Below are positions 13,379 to 25,775 of a stretch of DNA of 64,000 bases, in pieces. Position 1 is the stretch's first letter, and each line of letters opens with the position of its first letter. Made by a program: the position numbers and the translations under genes. The stretch lies in NCBI GenBank assembly GCA_033239525.1, contig BSYO01000025.1:8714001-8778000 (forward strand). Reading direction: 5' to 3'. The DNA comes from Nepenthes gracilis (taxonomy: Eukaryota > Streptophyta > Magnoliopsida > Caryophyllales > Nepenthaceae). Under the pieces are notes generated by a model that was not told where the DNA came from, made no database searches, and worked only from the letters and a program-made list of their open reading frames with translations.

Positions 13379-14262
13379 CGTTGGGGTCACTCTCTTGTGG
13401 TATTTGTGTCTACGGACATGTGGAGGCAAATGAGCACGGATTTTTTGAAAAGGCCCAAGAACATCCATCCTCGGGGTGGCTGAAGAATCCGTCCGGAAAC
13501 TATAGTCCGAGAAGTGGCTGAAATAGTGGACGATGACTCATCAAAGGCGTCATGTCTGAGAGGTTGCTGAGGACATTGACGAGGACTCTGAAACCTAGAC
13601 ATTGACTTCCTCTATAGGCCTGCTACAGGTTAGGTGGGTAGGTGACATGCCCTGATTGGAAAACTTAGGAGGCACTAAGTCCCAAGTCTACCACTCTACA
13701 GGCTAAGCGTGCGCCTACTTTTGCAGGGCTAGGCGGCTTGGCCTTCCACCCTAGTTCCTAGGGTGGCTGGCTGCCCCCTAGGGTCAGTCCACTATATATA
13801 TGGATTGCTAGCTGGTTGGTGAGTTTGAGCGAGAGCTAAGAGAATGTGAGAGAGCATTTTAGCACGGTAGAGTGCAATGAGGTAAAATTCAAGGGTGAAA
13901 GAAATGGGAGTGCACCACCGGTAAGAGAAAGAAAGAGAGAAGAATAGAGAGTGAAAAAAAAGAGTGTTTTTTTGGTTTGCTCTGGAGAGTTTTTCTCTTT
14001 GACTTCTCAAGTGTGTAGTGGATATTTCATCTTGGAGGTTTGTAACCTATTTCACATAGTGGATTTGTTGTTGACTCTACTCCTATGATTTTTCCCTTCG
14101 GTTACAGAAGGGTTTCCACGTTAAAATCTCGTATGTTTCCTCTCGGTTATCTATCTCTACTTTTGGATGTCCGTTTGAGCGCTCTCCCTTTGTCCAAGTG
14201 TTTTGTCCTCTCGGTCACTGCGCTTTTCGAGCATTCTGTCCGACTCCCTTTTTGCCCCAACA
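13379..14262 (+). repeat. Copia 5' LTR
   Basis: Begins CGTTGGGGTCACTCTC (first base mutated) and ends GCCCCAACA. A TATA-like ACTATATATATGG lies at 13791-13803. Pairs with 15857-16740. Confidence 0.92.
13791..13803 (+). promoter_or_regulatory. Probable TATA box of copia LTR
   Basis: ACTATATATATGG within the 5' LTR; the same motif is kept at 16268-16280 in the 3' LTR. It sits in the middle of the LTR, where the U3/R promoter is expected. The start of transcription is not visible. Confidence 0.55.
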
Positions 14263-14264
14263 AG

Positions 14265-14276
14265 TGGTATCAGAGA
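14265..14276 (+). other. Copia primer-binding site
   Basis: TGGTATCAGAGA begins 2 bases after the 5' LTR end and matches the usual initiator-Met tRNA complement at 11 of 12 positions. Confidence 0.85.
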
Positions 14277-14299
14277 CAAGTTCGTGAACCATCGGTTGG

Positions 14300-15570
14300 A
14301 TGGCGCCGTCGGCGAAGAATGGGTCATTCAGTGTGGAGCAGTTCAATGGGCAAAATAATTTCATCCTCTGGCAGGAAAGGGTGATGAATATTTTGACCCG
14401 GGAAGGAACGGTAAAAACTCTTCTGAAAAAGGAGGACAAGCCGGAGAATCTATCCGAGGACGAGTAGTAGGACAAGAGGGATCTTGCCAATTGTACCATC
14501 AAGTTGTGTTTGGCGGACAACACACTCCTGGAGGTCCTCGGTCTATCGGACCCGGCCGAGGTCTGGGAGAAGCTTGAGAGCCGGTACAAGTCCAAATCCT
14601 TGACAACCGGACTGCATATGAAGAAGCAGTTCTATGGCCTGCGGTTGTCAAAAGGTGAGTGCTTCGAGAAGCACTTGGACTAGTTCAACCGGCTGGTGAC
14701 ATGGATGTCGGCCCTTGATAAGAAGATCAAGAACGAGGACAAAGGGTTGGTGTTGTTGGCGTCCTTGTCGGCCTCGTATGATCATATTGTTACGACGTTG
14801 CTATTCGGAAAAGACACGCTAAAGCTGGACGAGGTTGTAGCCTTCTTGCTTATGAACGAGTCAAGGCGGAGGAAAAGCGGTGTGGCCTCAAGCTCTCGGC
14901 CAAGTCTTCTTGTGGCCACCAGCAGTCAGGGACGATGAAGATCTGACCGAGGACAGGGTGGCAAGATGGAGAGGAGCAACAGTCAGAGCAAGTTTAATGG
15001 AAAGAGCTGCTTCTTTTGTGGCAAGAAAGGCCACATAAAGAAGGACTATCCGAGGAGGAGGCAGGACGAGGAGGGCAGAAGCAATTGTCAGGAGAAAAAA
15101 AGATCAGGCTGATGATCCGGAGACCATTGCTTTCTGTGGAGACCTCTTGGTGGTCCATGTAGGGGAAGCACAGAGTCGGCCATGCCAGGAGACGAGTTGG
15201 GTGATGGACAGTGGGGCCTCACACCATGCGACACCGAGGAAGTCCCACTTCATGAGTTATACGCCCGTTGGCCACGGGATGTTGAAGATGGGTAACGGTG
15301 GCTCATCTAGGGTTGTTGGCATTGGGGATGTTTGCTTGAGGACAAGCAACGGAAATACGCTCGTGCTGGAGGGCATGCGACATGCCCCAGATCTGAGGTT
15401 AAATGTGATTTCAACCGGGAAGCTTGATAAGGAAGGCTTCCGGACGGCGTTTGACAATGGCCAGTGAAAGCTCACCAAAGGCGCCTCAGTGATAGCAAGG
15501 GGAAGCAAGATATTAGGGCGGTATCTGATGAAAACCTGCATCGCTAAAGGAAATGCCATGGTGACTAACG
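14300..15570 (+). pseudogene. Copia gag-protease remnant
   Basis: Starts at the ATG at 14300 (MAPSAKNGSFSVEQFNG), 24 bases past the primer site. It reads through a copia gag region (YKSKSLTTGLHMKKQFYGL), then a zinc knuckle at 15008-15049 in which the fourth ligand is Tyr (CFFCGKKGHIKKDY). After a frameshift at the A-run near 15092 comes a retropepsin-type protease with WVMDSGASHH at about 15200, where D of DSG is catalytic. GAG-pre-integrase-like sequence follows (LNVISTGKLDKEG, GRYLMK). In-frame stops lie at 14465-14470 (two), 14681, 14936 and 15465. Coding sequence fades by 15570, before any integrase. Confidence 0.9.
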
Positions 15571-15584
15571 GGGGCATTGGTTAA

Positions 15585-15650
15585 GGTGGCAGGAAAGGAT
15601 AGCCGGGTGGCAGGAAAGGATGGCCGAGAGGCAGGAGAGGCAAGCCAAGG
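15585..15650 (+). repeat. Short tandem repeat, about 3 x 21 bp
   Basis: Two near-identical 21-bp units beginning GGTGGCAGGAAAGGAT at 15585 and 15606, and a degenerate third from 15627. They sit in the copia interior where integrase would be expected, just after the last recognisable coding sequence. Confidence 0.75.
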
Positions 15651-15856
15651 AGGAGTGCAAGGGAGAATGACAAGTTTGAGAATAAGGAGCTGAAGGGGAG
15701 TGGGTTTACTCCAAACTCAGTGGAGCGGAGAAAGGTGTCATTCAGACTTGCAGAGGTTGATGCCGGAGTCCAAATTCAGGGGAAGCTACTGGGAGGCAGG
15801 AGATGACGGTTGCCCAACAACGGTGAAGGTTCCCCACAAGGTCGTGAGGGGAAGTT

Positions 15857-16740
15857 TGTTGGGGTCACTCTCTTGTGGTATTTGTGTCCACGGACATGTG
15901 GAGGCAAATGAGCGCGGATTTTTTGAAAAGGCCCAATAACATCCGTCCTCGGGTAGTCAAGAATCCGTCCGGAAACTATAGTCCGAGAAGTGTCTGAAAT
16001 AGTGGACGATGACTCATCAAAGGCGTCATGTCCGAGAGGTTCTTTGAGGACGTGGGACGAGGACTTTGAAACCTAGGGGTTGACTTCCTCTATAGGCCTG
16101 CTACTGAGTTAGGTGGGTAGGTGACATGCCCTGATTGGAAAACTCGTGGAGGCACTAAGTCTCAAGTCTACCACTCTACACGGGCATGCGCCTACTTTTT
16201 TGCGGGGTTAGGCGTGGCTTTCCACCCTAGTTCCTAGGGTGGATGGCTGCCCCTCTAGAGTCAGTCCACTATATATATGGATTGCTGGCTGGTTGGTGAG
16301 TTTGAGCGAGAGCCAAGAGAAGGTGAGAGAGCATTTTAGCACGGTAGAGTGCAAGGAGGTAAAATCCAAGGGTGAAAGAAAGGGGAGTGCACCACCGATG
16401 AGAGAAAGAAAGAGAGAAGAATAGAGAGTGAAAAGAAAAGAGTGTTTTCTTGGTTTGATCTAGAGAGTTTTTCTCTTTGACTTCTCGGGTGTGTAGTGCA
16501 TATTTCATCTTGGAGGTTTGTAATCTATTTCACATAGTGGATTTGCTGTTGACTTTGCTCCCGTGGTTTTTCCTTTCGGTTACAGAAGGGTTTCCACGTT
16601 AAAATTTTGTGTGTTTCCTCTCGATTATCTATCTCTACTTTTGGTTGTCTGTCCGAGCGCTCTCCCTCTTTCAAGTGTTTTGTCCTCTCGGTCACTACGC
16701 TTTCCGAGCATTCTATCCGGACACCCTTTTTGCCCCAACA
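15857..16740 (+). repeat. Copia 3' LTR
   Basis: Begins TGTTGGGGTCACTC after the purine-rich GTGAGGGGAAG and ends TTGCCCCAACA at 16740, followed by target duplication ACTAC. Same length as the 5' LTR. Confidence 0.93.
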
Positions 16741-16769
16741 ACTACCTTGATAAAGATACCAAAATAGTG

Positions 16770-17765
16770 CGTATTTAGCGTGACATTTCGTGTTTCATGG
16801 AAATGTTTGTTAGTGTATGCATTTTTACAACTGAAAGGACATCTTAGTGCACAAGATTCTCGGATCTTAGGATCTTAATAGAGTTAAATATATACAATTT
16901 TATTTATATATATAGAAGAATTCATTGACATTATTTGAAACCCTAACCTTCAAGTCTGAAAAAAGCATTTCTATTTCTTTATCTTGCATCAACACAATAT
17001 ATAATATTTTATACAACTACTACAAAAATTCTAAAAAAATAATCAAGATATATGAGAATATGTCATGTATCTCCTAATATACTGTGAAAGTGGTTACGCG
17101 ATGGTAAAGAAAAAATTGGTTATACAATGTGTTGGAAAGCAATTGAAACCAGATTTGTAAGTGAAATTCAAAATCTTTCTTTTCTTGTCCTTTTTATGTA
17201 ACTTTGCTTGAACATATGAGTTTATATTTTGCTTATATTGGATATATAGATTTTTTTTTTTTTTTGTATCAAAAAAAGAACATATAAATTATTTTGTTAG
17301 ATTTGTAAAACTTGTAACTTCATCTGATTTATTTGTTTTTGGGTGATTATAATATCTATTTAAACACAAATTGGCAAGTTTAAGTATACTTGTTCACGTC
17401 GTGTGGGTGTATGGGTGATATGTATATTGTGTATGCAAGTAGATCTTTTAATCTTAGCCATCAATCTACGAGTAATGTCCTCATATAAATGGGGGAAGTT
17501 GTCTATTTATATGGAGCTCTCATGTGAATCGTCCCTATATACAGAAGGGTTTTTATTCCAATTTATTTAAATGGGTAAGTTTTATATCCGAAGAAGCTTC
17601 CTCTGTGTTGTTTTGGCTTCAACGTTGAACTTTTTTATGACCTTCCTTTATATCAGCCTTACATTTAGAAAGTGTTTGTTATCTGCTTCTCTCCAAGGTT
17701 TCTAGCTCATGGAACTGAATTTAGCATAGTTTTTTCCATATCTCAGCAGTTTAACCCTTACCCTA
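16770..17765 (+). other. AT-rich spacer, no gene seen
   Basis: No supported coding region. A T-run and A-run lie near 17250-17278. It may include intron or downstream DNA of the relict exon, but nothing confirms this. Confidence 0.5.
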
Positions 17766-17918
17766 CGTTTGGTTGGAGGAAATAACGAGGGAATAGAATT
17801 TCTATTCCCTGGGAATAGATATTCCTCCATTTTATTACAAATTTAACTTAAAATAAATATTTTCACCATTTATATGAGAATGATTATTTTCATATATATA
17901 GAAATAATAATTCTCACA

Positions 17919-17984
<66 letters not shown>

Positions 17985-18175
17985 GTTCTATTTTTTTTTA
18001 TTATGTTTTATTATTGCTATTATCATTATTATTATTATTACTATTCCCACCTTATTCCTCATACTATTCTACAAACTAAATAATAAAATACTAATTCTCA
18101 CATTATTCTATTCCAACAACTAAATATGAAAATAATAATTCAACTCTATTCTCATCCAATTCTAAACCAAGATAC
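17766..18175. mobile_element. MITE-like element with internal (ATT)n
   Basis: Begins ACGTTTGGTTGGAGGAA with GGGAATAGAATT motifs and ends with the roughly complementary CTATTCCAACAACTAAATATG and TTCTAAACCAAG. Imperfect terminal inverted repeats, AT-rich body, no coding capacity and about 400 bp fit a miniature inverted-repeat element. A related sequence is at 44995-45172. Target duplication and family were not identified. Confidence 0.4.
17920..17983. repeat. (ATT)n microsatellite
   Basis: About 21 uninterrupted trinucleotide units, followed by imperfect ATT/TTA runs to about 18045. Confidence 0.95.
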
Positions 18176-19640
18176 CTATATAAGAGGTTGCTTGGACAGT
18201 ATTTTGCTAAGCTGCATTCGCTGCTGGATCATGTTGCTTTGGGTGCTAATTGACACTCCTTTTTGGCATTTGTGACAAAAAGGTGAGTATTTCATATTGC
18301 TTGAGTTTTGCCTTATTGTAGTTGTATTACATTTCATTTATCACTGTTTTTCTCTACTACTGCTACACCTTATTACTCTTTGATTACCTGCCATATTACT
18401 TATTGATTTTTGCTGCTTCTCTATTTGTCTAAATAGTTTATATATTTCATGTATTTGCACTAGTCATATTTAATTAGGATCAACAAGTATACTTGTCTTA
18501 TAAAGTTATAAGTTGTTAGTGTCATTGTTTTTTAATCTTTAGGAGTAGATTCGTGTGTGCATATTGTTCTATCTTGGTCATGTTTAAACTCATGATTCAT
18601 GTGCTTGGGGTACATTTGTTCATGATACTAAAATATAAGAAACGCAATTTGTGTTTTCTTCTAATAACTAATCCATGTACATTAGTAATTAACCAATCAA
18701 CTATATATTAATCCGTGGCTTATGGGAATAGACCAGTCTGTTGTTCAGTTTAGTTGGACTGATGATAGCATCTCAGTTGAGTTGCTGTTACTGTAATACG
18801 TAAGATGCAGTAGCCTGCATCTTTTGTTGCTGTTGTTGATGATGCTTACATGCTGCTGTGATATATTATGCATCACCCGTGGCATACATTTTACTTTACT
18901 GACGCATATGCTTTGCGGAAGCACTTTACTGATCTGTTGATGTGATTAATGAACAGGATGTGATAATAACAGATCATTTGCTGATGCATTGCTGTTGATG
19001 AGGATATAATGATAGCAACTTCTAATTAAATATGATGCATTTTTTTTTGCTGTGACTTTATACTGCTATTGGTGCAAACAGAATTCAACTACTGCTCAGT
19101 TATACGTGGGTTGAATCTGATGTGATGAATCTGCGTAGTTGTATGCTTCTATCAATAGTTGGTGTTTGAACGATAACATCTTTTAACATATCTAAGTAAT
19201 TGTGTATGTATTGTATCTGTATATGCTGTATAAAAATATTTAACAGGGGGTTAAAGGTTCATGGACTTACTGTTTTAGCCGTACATTCAATGACAACTTT
19301 ACAATGTGCATCCCTCAAATATGGCCTCCATTATTGTCTTCCGAGTCATTATCGTCGGTTATGGAGGCCAACTTATTGTTTTTCAATGGTACTCTATTAT
19401 TGTTGATAAATACATCATTTCCTGTACTAGTAGGATCAAAAACAATGGGGTTTGACATTACATGACCTGGTTTGGCTTAAAATATATGATATTTAGTGGT
19501 ATTAATGTCGTTTTGATTGCTTAGAATTTCATATTGAAAAATTGTTTGGAGTTTAGAGGTATTAATCACATACAGCATGCAACAATAGCCAAAACTGTTT
19601 AACATATTTTATTGAAAAATTTGGAGTGTACATATGAAGG
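18176..19640 (+). other. AT-rich spacer, no gene seen
   Basis: No recognisable gene. A short open stretch at 18190-18282 ends in GACAAAAAGGTGAGT, resembling a splice donor, but its product is not recognised. A 10-bp inverted repeat TGGCCTCCAT/ATGGAGGCCA at 19322-19331 and 19361-19370 encloses a 29-base loop. Confidence 0.45.
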
Positions 19641-19659
19641 CAACTATCGGCATCAAATT

Positions 19660-20790
19660 ATAAAAAGAAAGAAAAAGATATGCCCACACCTATGGCCTGC
19701 CGGAACAGCTGTCCTAGGGTCTTCAACTGATGGACGCGCGCAGCACAGATCCCTGGTCATTCCCTAGTAGTGCAAATGGCCAGGGTTTGCCCCTAAGCCG
19801 GGCATTCTCGCGCTAAAGGTCCACTAATTCCCACCGAGTCCTCTGGAGCTCATTCTCAAGTGAAGCTATTTGACTCAGAGCCTAAGTGTGAGCCTCTAAA
19901 AGCTCTTGGTACCTCGTCCCAACACCTGACCTCCTCGACAGCCCTCCGAAGGTTGATGCACATCCCCTTACAATGGCCATGTTGGTTTGCCACCACCCCT
20001 CAAGTAGAGTTGACAGTGAGGAGGCCCATGACCCAAAAGAGCTGCCTTCTTCCGACGAGACCTCCTCCGATCCTCCAGAGCACCATGGGAGATTGACTCC
20101 TCAATATCGCAAAGGACATCAGGGTGCCTTTCAACCAACGCCATTAGTGGTCAACCCATCTCCACCTCGTGCAGCAAGAGATATTCGGCATAGAAGCTGT
20201 TGACCCTACCTCATCTATTTGGGACCCGCCAGTCGGGGCCAACCTCCAAAAAGAACAAGCGAGACTTTTAGCCCTCTGACAACTTGGGCATCGCCCCACT
20301 CAGCCAAAATCATGCACGAGGAATAAAGGAAGCCCCATCACCTTCTTGGCTGATCCAAAGGAGCACCTTCAAAGACCAGGCATCCATGGTGAGCCTTCTG
20401 GTGCAGAAGAAGGCAAATAGAGTAACCAAATGTTGGACGGTATCTGGGTACAAGCAAGCTGTCGGGATCCCCAGGGACACTAGAATCTTGCACAGTTGCT
20501 TCTAAAGCGGAAGTCGGAGGCCAACATGCAGGTGCTCCTCATAAACGGTAATGAACCCTGGTGGAGGAGAGCAAGTCGCATCACCGATGCCAAGGACGGC
20601 GAACGAGTTAATGCCAAAAAGGTAGTCCTCACCAATTAAAAGCTCTACATCCCTATCAGACAAGGTCGATTGAATGTCGGAGATGCTCTGGGAAGCGATT
20701 CGAGTGTATTGCAAATCGGCAAAAAGAACACCAAATTAGAGCGAAGATGCTCTAAAAGTGATGGAACAAATGGCTCGGGGGCTAACGCTT
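19660..20790 (-). pseudogene. Antisense extra gene of TAT-0
   Basis: On the minus strand, the N-terminal part (20714-20505) contains SPPPGFITVYEEHLHVGLRLPL, the same block found at 42386-42658 and 57303-57593. It resembles plant proteins annotated as putative gypsy-type transposon (Transposase_28) proteins; a molecular role is not established. Downstream reading is broken by stops and shifts but continues to about 19690 with WFW, FFLEVGPDWRVP and EYLLLHEVEMG segments. It is antisense to its host element, whose 3' LTR lies at 22254 on the plus strand. CACGTG is at 20864-20869 upstream. Start codon not resolved. Confidence 0.55.
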
Positions 20791-22253
20791 AAATGAGCGA
20801 CGACCCGCCAAGAACAGCGTCGGTCAACGGATGCGAATCAATGCACCCCCACAGCAGTAGCAACACGTGCCTTCGCCTAAGTAAGCAACAAGCGCAATAA
20901 GCGATGCACCGCTTCCCTATGCAGTCAAAGCACTAAGATGGTTGATTGAAGTATGGCGCACAGTACAGTCAACGGCACCTAGCACGCCTTTTGCAACAAC
21001 CAAAATCTACGGTGCGCGGCCTTGGCAGGCTCGAGGTTGATTCGTACAGCAGGCCCCTCTGCCAAGCACTCAAAAGGCCAGCTGAAAGGTGGATCGCTAG
21101 ATTACTAAGTCGTCGGCCGCCTGAACTGTCAGGTCAGTGGACGCCAAGCATCCCGCAATTATATACAAGCATTTCGACCATCCAAAATCATGTGAAAGAG
21201 TTAGAAGGCATAAGGCAAGAGATAGAGCAACACTCAAAAGTTTCATTCATTAGTCTTTTTTACAAAGTACAAAGCTTACATCGACAAACGTACATGGTAA
21301 AAGAAGGGAAATAAAATACATGGAATGATGATCCGATGAAGTTCCCCCGAAAACTGAATTTGGAAAGACGGATTGGGGAGGCAGCCGCCCTAAGAAGCAC
21401 GACGTTGCCCTGTTCCAAGGGACTATCTCCCTATTGCCCATCCCAACAGAAAATCAGGCACCGCAACGGATGATTGGAAATCTATTCTCTTGCGAAGAGT
21501 GGAGTGAGACATGATGCATCAGTTCCATCCTGGAAAGCATCCAAGCTCACCAACTTCCTCTAGAGCGCATTAAGGGTCGAGCCGCTTGACCAAAGGAGGC
21601 ATGGAATCACCCTCACTGGCCAAAATGGCCAAGTCGTCGCTCCCCCAGGTCTCCCTCGGCAAGGGTCCTCCGTTGGTCAGTTGGCAGAAGCGGAAGCCAG
21701 CCTCGACCCCACTCAACACCGACAAAGGAAAGGAACATAACAATGGCCTTATGATCAGACCACCCTCATTATGACATCAAAGAAGTTGAGGGAGGAGCAT
21801 TATGGCAAACTTCAAGTACTTCTTCAAAACTCACAAAACTCCATCTGATCCTGATAGGAGGTAGCGAAGGACCCATGCAAGCTCTGAACTCCCATACCAC
21901 TTGGCTAGAGTGAAGATAATCCATGGAGCAAAGTACAATGAGCCCCTCCATTTATAGTTGGGGGAGGAGAACGACGAGCCACTAGTGGAAGTCACATCTG
22001 CCAGCATCAACTATCGGAAACCAGTAAGGAATCAACGTTAGGCCTCAAATCAACGTCGAGATCTTTCCAAATAGAGCAGCGAATCCTTTCATCCTTATAC
22101 CAAAACTTGCAAGGCGCTTGGGAAAGGAGAATATCCCATGGAAACAGGCGAAGCATCGCCTAGGGAAGGGACGCATGAGCTGGCCAGTTAGAAGCGACGC
22201 ATCATGACATACTAGAAGTTGCCGAGGCCAAATCACTTGACCTGCGGGGCTAG
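20791..22253 (+). other. 3' untranslated region of TAT-0
   Basis: Lies between the antisense gene and the LTR. It has CGTTGACC-type and CACGTG motifs and several short open stretches on both strands (for example 21769-21951 minus), none recognised. The last bases GCGGGGCTAG before the LTR match the polypurine-like GGGGNCTAG seen before the other TAT 3' LTRs. Confidence 0.45.
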
Positions 22254-23165
22254 TGATGGGTCTAGTTATATTATGAGTTGACGTAAGTCCAAGCAGACCC
22301 ATCCACAAAGCAAAACCCCGCAAGGATCAGAGCCCAGAAGGCCCATACAACAGGCCCAGACAGGGCAATGTACAGTGGGCCGATGGAGATAGGGACTGGC
22401 CCCCTGTAGCAAGACCAATTAGATAGAGGAATCCTCCAACCTAGCGGCGACAACTTGACCAGTGCAGAAACCACCGACGCAGACACCTACTATTAGTGGC
22501 CGTAGTCAACGATCAGAAAAGACACTGTTGCTACTAGGCCGCTGCCACAACCAGCATGGTCCAACGAATCACCCGTTGGAATATTCTAGTTAATGTCAAT
22601 AATGACCATCCGTGGTCGCACCACCACTGCAATGCGACAACTGACACGTCAACCACGACTGTCACCAGGACAGGTCGGCGAATCCTAATAAGACACCTAT
22701 CGCGAGCCTTAGCGCCAATGTCATCTCTGCGAAGTACTATAAATGCCTTTCACCATCGTAGGGGATGGAGGACTCGAATTGGCATACAAGAGTTTAGAAA
22801 AAATCAAACTCTCTTTCGATTACAGAGCTCTTCCTCCCACACTGATTTTTGAAGCCGCTCTCCATCGAGCGCACCACCATAGCATAGCCTTCGTCAGTTC
22901 TCAAAGCTACTTCCCATCGATCGTATTCTCAGAACTCAGTCTTCTACAAAACTCACTTTCCCCCACATAAGTGCATTAACGCATTTTCTTACTTCATCGC
23001 AATTTTTCATCCGTTGGAAAGATTTTTTACTTGAGTATTAGAAGATAAATCGAAAAATGAGTATCATCAATTTTTTGACTTCTTATTCATTTTTTTTGCT
23101 GCGCAGGATTCAAGTTAGTAAAAACGGAGACCGGACCCACTTGAGTTAGACTTGACGTGAAAGAC
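22254..23165 (+). repeat. TAT-0 3' LTR
   Basis: Starts TGATGGGTCTAG, like the LTR starts at 25776, 33424 and 43287 and, on the minus strand, 53976. Near its end, ACTTGAGTATTAGAA and TGCGCAGGATTCAAGTTAG correspond to ACTTGAGCGTTGGAG and TATGCAGGATCCAACTCAG of TAT-1. The right border near 23165 (AAGACA) is approximate. Confidence 0.6.
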
Positions 23166-25775
23166 ATGACGACCCCCTAATCTATACGATAATTTGAATC
23201 TAAAGATGCATCAATTATATTTATATATTTCCTTCCCATCTCTCTCTCCTCATTCTTGCTCCTTTCTGATCCTCTTCTTTTTTTTCTTTTTTTTCTTTTT
23301 CATTCTTGTTTCTTCTTTTTCCGCTATGACCCTGATCCTAATTTCTCCTTCACCGGATGACAACTCGGTTCAACATGATGGTACCATCCCCAAGAACCTC
23401 CAAATAATTTTGATTTTTTTGCTATTAACAAGATTTTTCATTGAATTGTGTCCTATTTCCAATTTCAATCGGTCACTCTCTCTTTCTTTTCTTTATTCTC
23501 CTTATTACAAGAAATAGGAACAATACGCTGATTAAATTGGGGAAGGAGAATTACAAATATTTAAGAATTGAGGAAATCAGTTGCAGTTAGGTGAGACATG
23601 GAAAATCACTTGTCTGATGCTTTCTATCTCCATGGCACAACAGCGGCGAAATGGAAACAGCAATAGTGTAGCACAGCAGCTTCCAGCAGTAGCTTCAATA
23701 GTCGACGGTGATATATCTGGTAATGGCAGCAACGGCGAGTACCAGCAGTAATGCAGTAAACTATTATTTACCTTTGTCCTCTTTTCCTACGATCACCTCT
23801 CTCACTGCTCTCTCCCTCTCTTTCTCTTTCTTTCTTTCTCTCCCCTCTTCACTCTTTGTTTTCTGCCACCCTATGCGGTTTGTTAGAAAGATTGGGAGAT
23901 TGTTGCAATAAATCTTTAGTCGGTGAGGCACGTGAATCGGGTATATGTTGTGTTTTGGTCACTTTTTTGTAGGTGGCACAATAAATAGCTAATCATTATA
24001 AGGTCGTACGATGTTTGTGCAAAGATCGATTGAAGGTCGGTCATGAGTTATACAAACGATAAAAGATGTTGAAAGGTCACGCGATATTTATGTGATAATT
24101 GGTTGATGATCGGTCGAAGGTTAGTAGAGCAGTGTATGCATGTGCATGATTCATGCTTGTGCACCGATTCCAGATTGGAGTCACCTGAGGCACGCTTGAG
24201 AAGGTGCTCGTGTGCCAATTTCAGTATGTTCACGCACGTCGCATACTTGATTGGTGTTCGTGTGCCATGCCTGCTATAAAATCGCATATGATGCGATTTT
24301 AATGTAATTCAAAATTATTTCACACAAGGAGCACCGCACAGATAGAGAGAAGATGAAGAGATTCGACATCTAATGGATGCCTGATTTGAGTTTTGTTATT
24401 TGTCAATGTTGGATACATTATTCTAGATTGGATTTCTAGAGCGTATTTTGTTTGATTGTTTTATTTTTTATATTTTTTTTATGAATTGTTAGATGTATTG
24501 AAAGTTTATAATCAGCTATTCTTCACTTAAGATTATAGTAAAAGGATTTGGATGGACTATTTATAATTAACACTATTATTATAGTAGATTTATTCGAAAT
24601 TTGTATCGTAATTTTTTTTAATTGAAAGCGATTTTTTATGTTAAAAATATTATATATTATTATATTTTTATATTTATAAATTTAGTAATTGATGTTTGAT
24701 AGGAGCTTCTTATTTTGTTTTACAATGTCAAATTGTGTGTCCTGATTAAACCCTAATAGTATGATGTGATGGCGGGAAGGGTACAGTAAGGTAGGTGTGG
24801 GAGAATGGCTGTCGAGGGAGCCGAGGGTGCAGGTAGAGGAAAGAGAGGAGGAATAGGGGAGAAGATTCGGGAATAACCACGGAGGGAGGAGGGAGGAGGG
24901 AGGAGGGAGGAAGGGAGGAAAAAAGAAAAAAAAAAAGGGAAAGGGAGAGGGACAGAAGGTTCGGGAGATGGAGAGAGAGTATTTGATAAATGTATTATTA
25001 TTATTTACTGTAATATTATTATAATTTATTTATATTTATTATTATTTCATTACTATTCTTATTCTATCATTGATAAAATAACTTTATATGTGACTACTTT
25101 AAATCGATAACCTAATAAATTCGAGTCAAAATATTGAAGATAACAAAAATTTAGTAAATATAGTGTCTTCATTGTTTAAGAAGATAAATCAAATATTTTT
25201 TTCTCGTGATAAAATTGTTTAGATTTTTTTTAATTAATTTTTTTATAATTATTTATATGCTTATTTTAACTAACAAATTTCCATGGTAACATTGTTGGTC
25301 GGGATACTGGATTTCAATAGTATATAAAAATTTACTAATAAGTAAAATAAAATTAGTAAGAAAATTAGAAAATTTTTTATTTTATTCTTATGAGTAAATC
25401 TGAAAAGTTATTTGCTACGAGTCCTAAATTGGAAATAAGGTAATTAATGTTTATGACATATGTATCATTTATATTGGAAGTTAACTTTTATATAAAATTA
25501 CTTTTACTAGTAAGAGAAAATCCATTGAATTTTATTCAAAAATTAGTTAATTTTTTATATTTTATTTTGTACATAAAATTCAGTGTTAATTATATTATTG
25601 TCTTAACTTTATCTTAATAATAATTATTTTGGTAGATATTGATTTATTATTATATTTGCAAGTAAATATACACTATTGTATTATATATTTATATATTATA
25701 TATTTTATTTTTTATATACGATTTAAATGAGATGTGATTAAGGTACATCTATTGTTTCGGTATTTAAAAGGAAAT
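23166..25775. other. Spacer, AT-rich, no gene seen
   Basis: Holds pyrimidine-rich tracts (23230-23310, 23790-23850), the GGGAGGA repeat at 24882 and very AT-rich DNA at 24400-25770. Open stretches here are short and of low complexity. No element ends recognised. Confidence 0.5.
24882..24920 (+). repeat. (GGGAGGA)n repeat
   Basis: About four and a half 7-bp units of GGAGGGA type, then AAGGGAGG and an A-run. Four or more closely spaced GGG runs give G-quadruplex potential on this strand. Confidence 0.85.

Larger units (their letters stand above)
13379..16740 (+). mobile_element. Shortened Ty1/copia element with ACTAC target duplication
   Basis: Two 884-bp LTRs (13379-14262 and 15857-16740) flank a 1594-bp interior and are bordered by perfect 5-bp duplications ACTAC (13374-13378, 16741-16745). 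The ends are the inverted repeat TGTTGGGG/CCCCAACA; the first base of the 5' LTR has changed from T to C. The interior has gag, protease and the start of the pre-integrase region, but no integrase, RT or RNase H. It is therefore non-autonomous or internally deleted. The LTRs are clearly similar but differ at scattered sites, so the insertion is not recent. Confidence 0.93.
13321..16769 (+). pseudogene. Relict exon, dehydrogenase-like, split by copia
   Basis: Coding-like sequence at 13322-13378 continues in the same frame at 16746-16769 once the copia insertion and one copy of its target duplication are ignored. The first part reads DKREGGATETLGVDRVIDY. LGxDxVIDY resembles the cofactor-binding region of medium-chain dehydrogenases and quinone oxidoreductases, which catalyse NAD(P)H-dependent reductions. 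TTTACAG just before it looks like a splice acceptor. A stop follows at 16776-16778. No other exon was found nearby, so this is probably a gene fragment or dead gene; the family call rests on one short motif. Confidence 0.4.

Noticed and set aside
17874..18083. Poly-Tyr open frame
   Set aside because: Translation of the (ATT)n microsatellite.
19322..19370. Hairpin TGGCCTCCAT/ATGGAGGCCA as a microRNA precursor
   Set aside because: Ten-base stem is far too short for a plant precursor.
20946..21314. 122-codon plus-strand open frame
   Set aside because: No recognisable motif; it lies in the TAT-0 untranslated interval, and sequence on the other strand is equally open.
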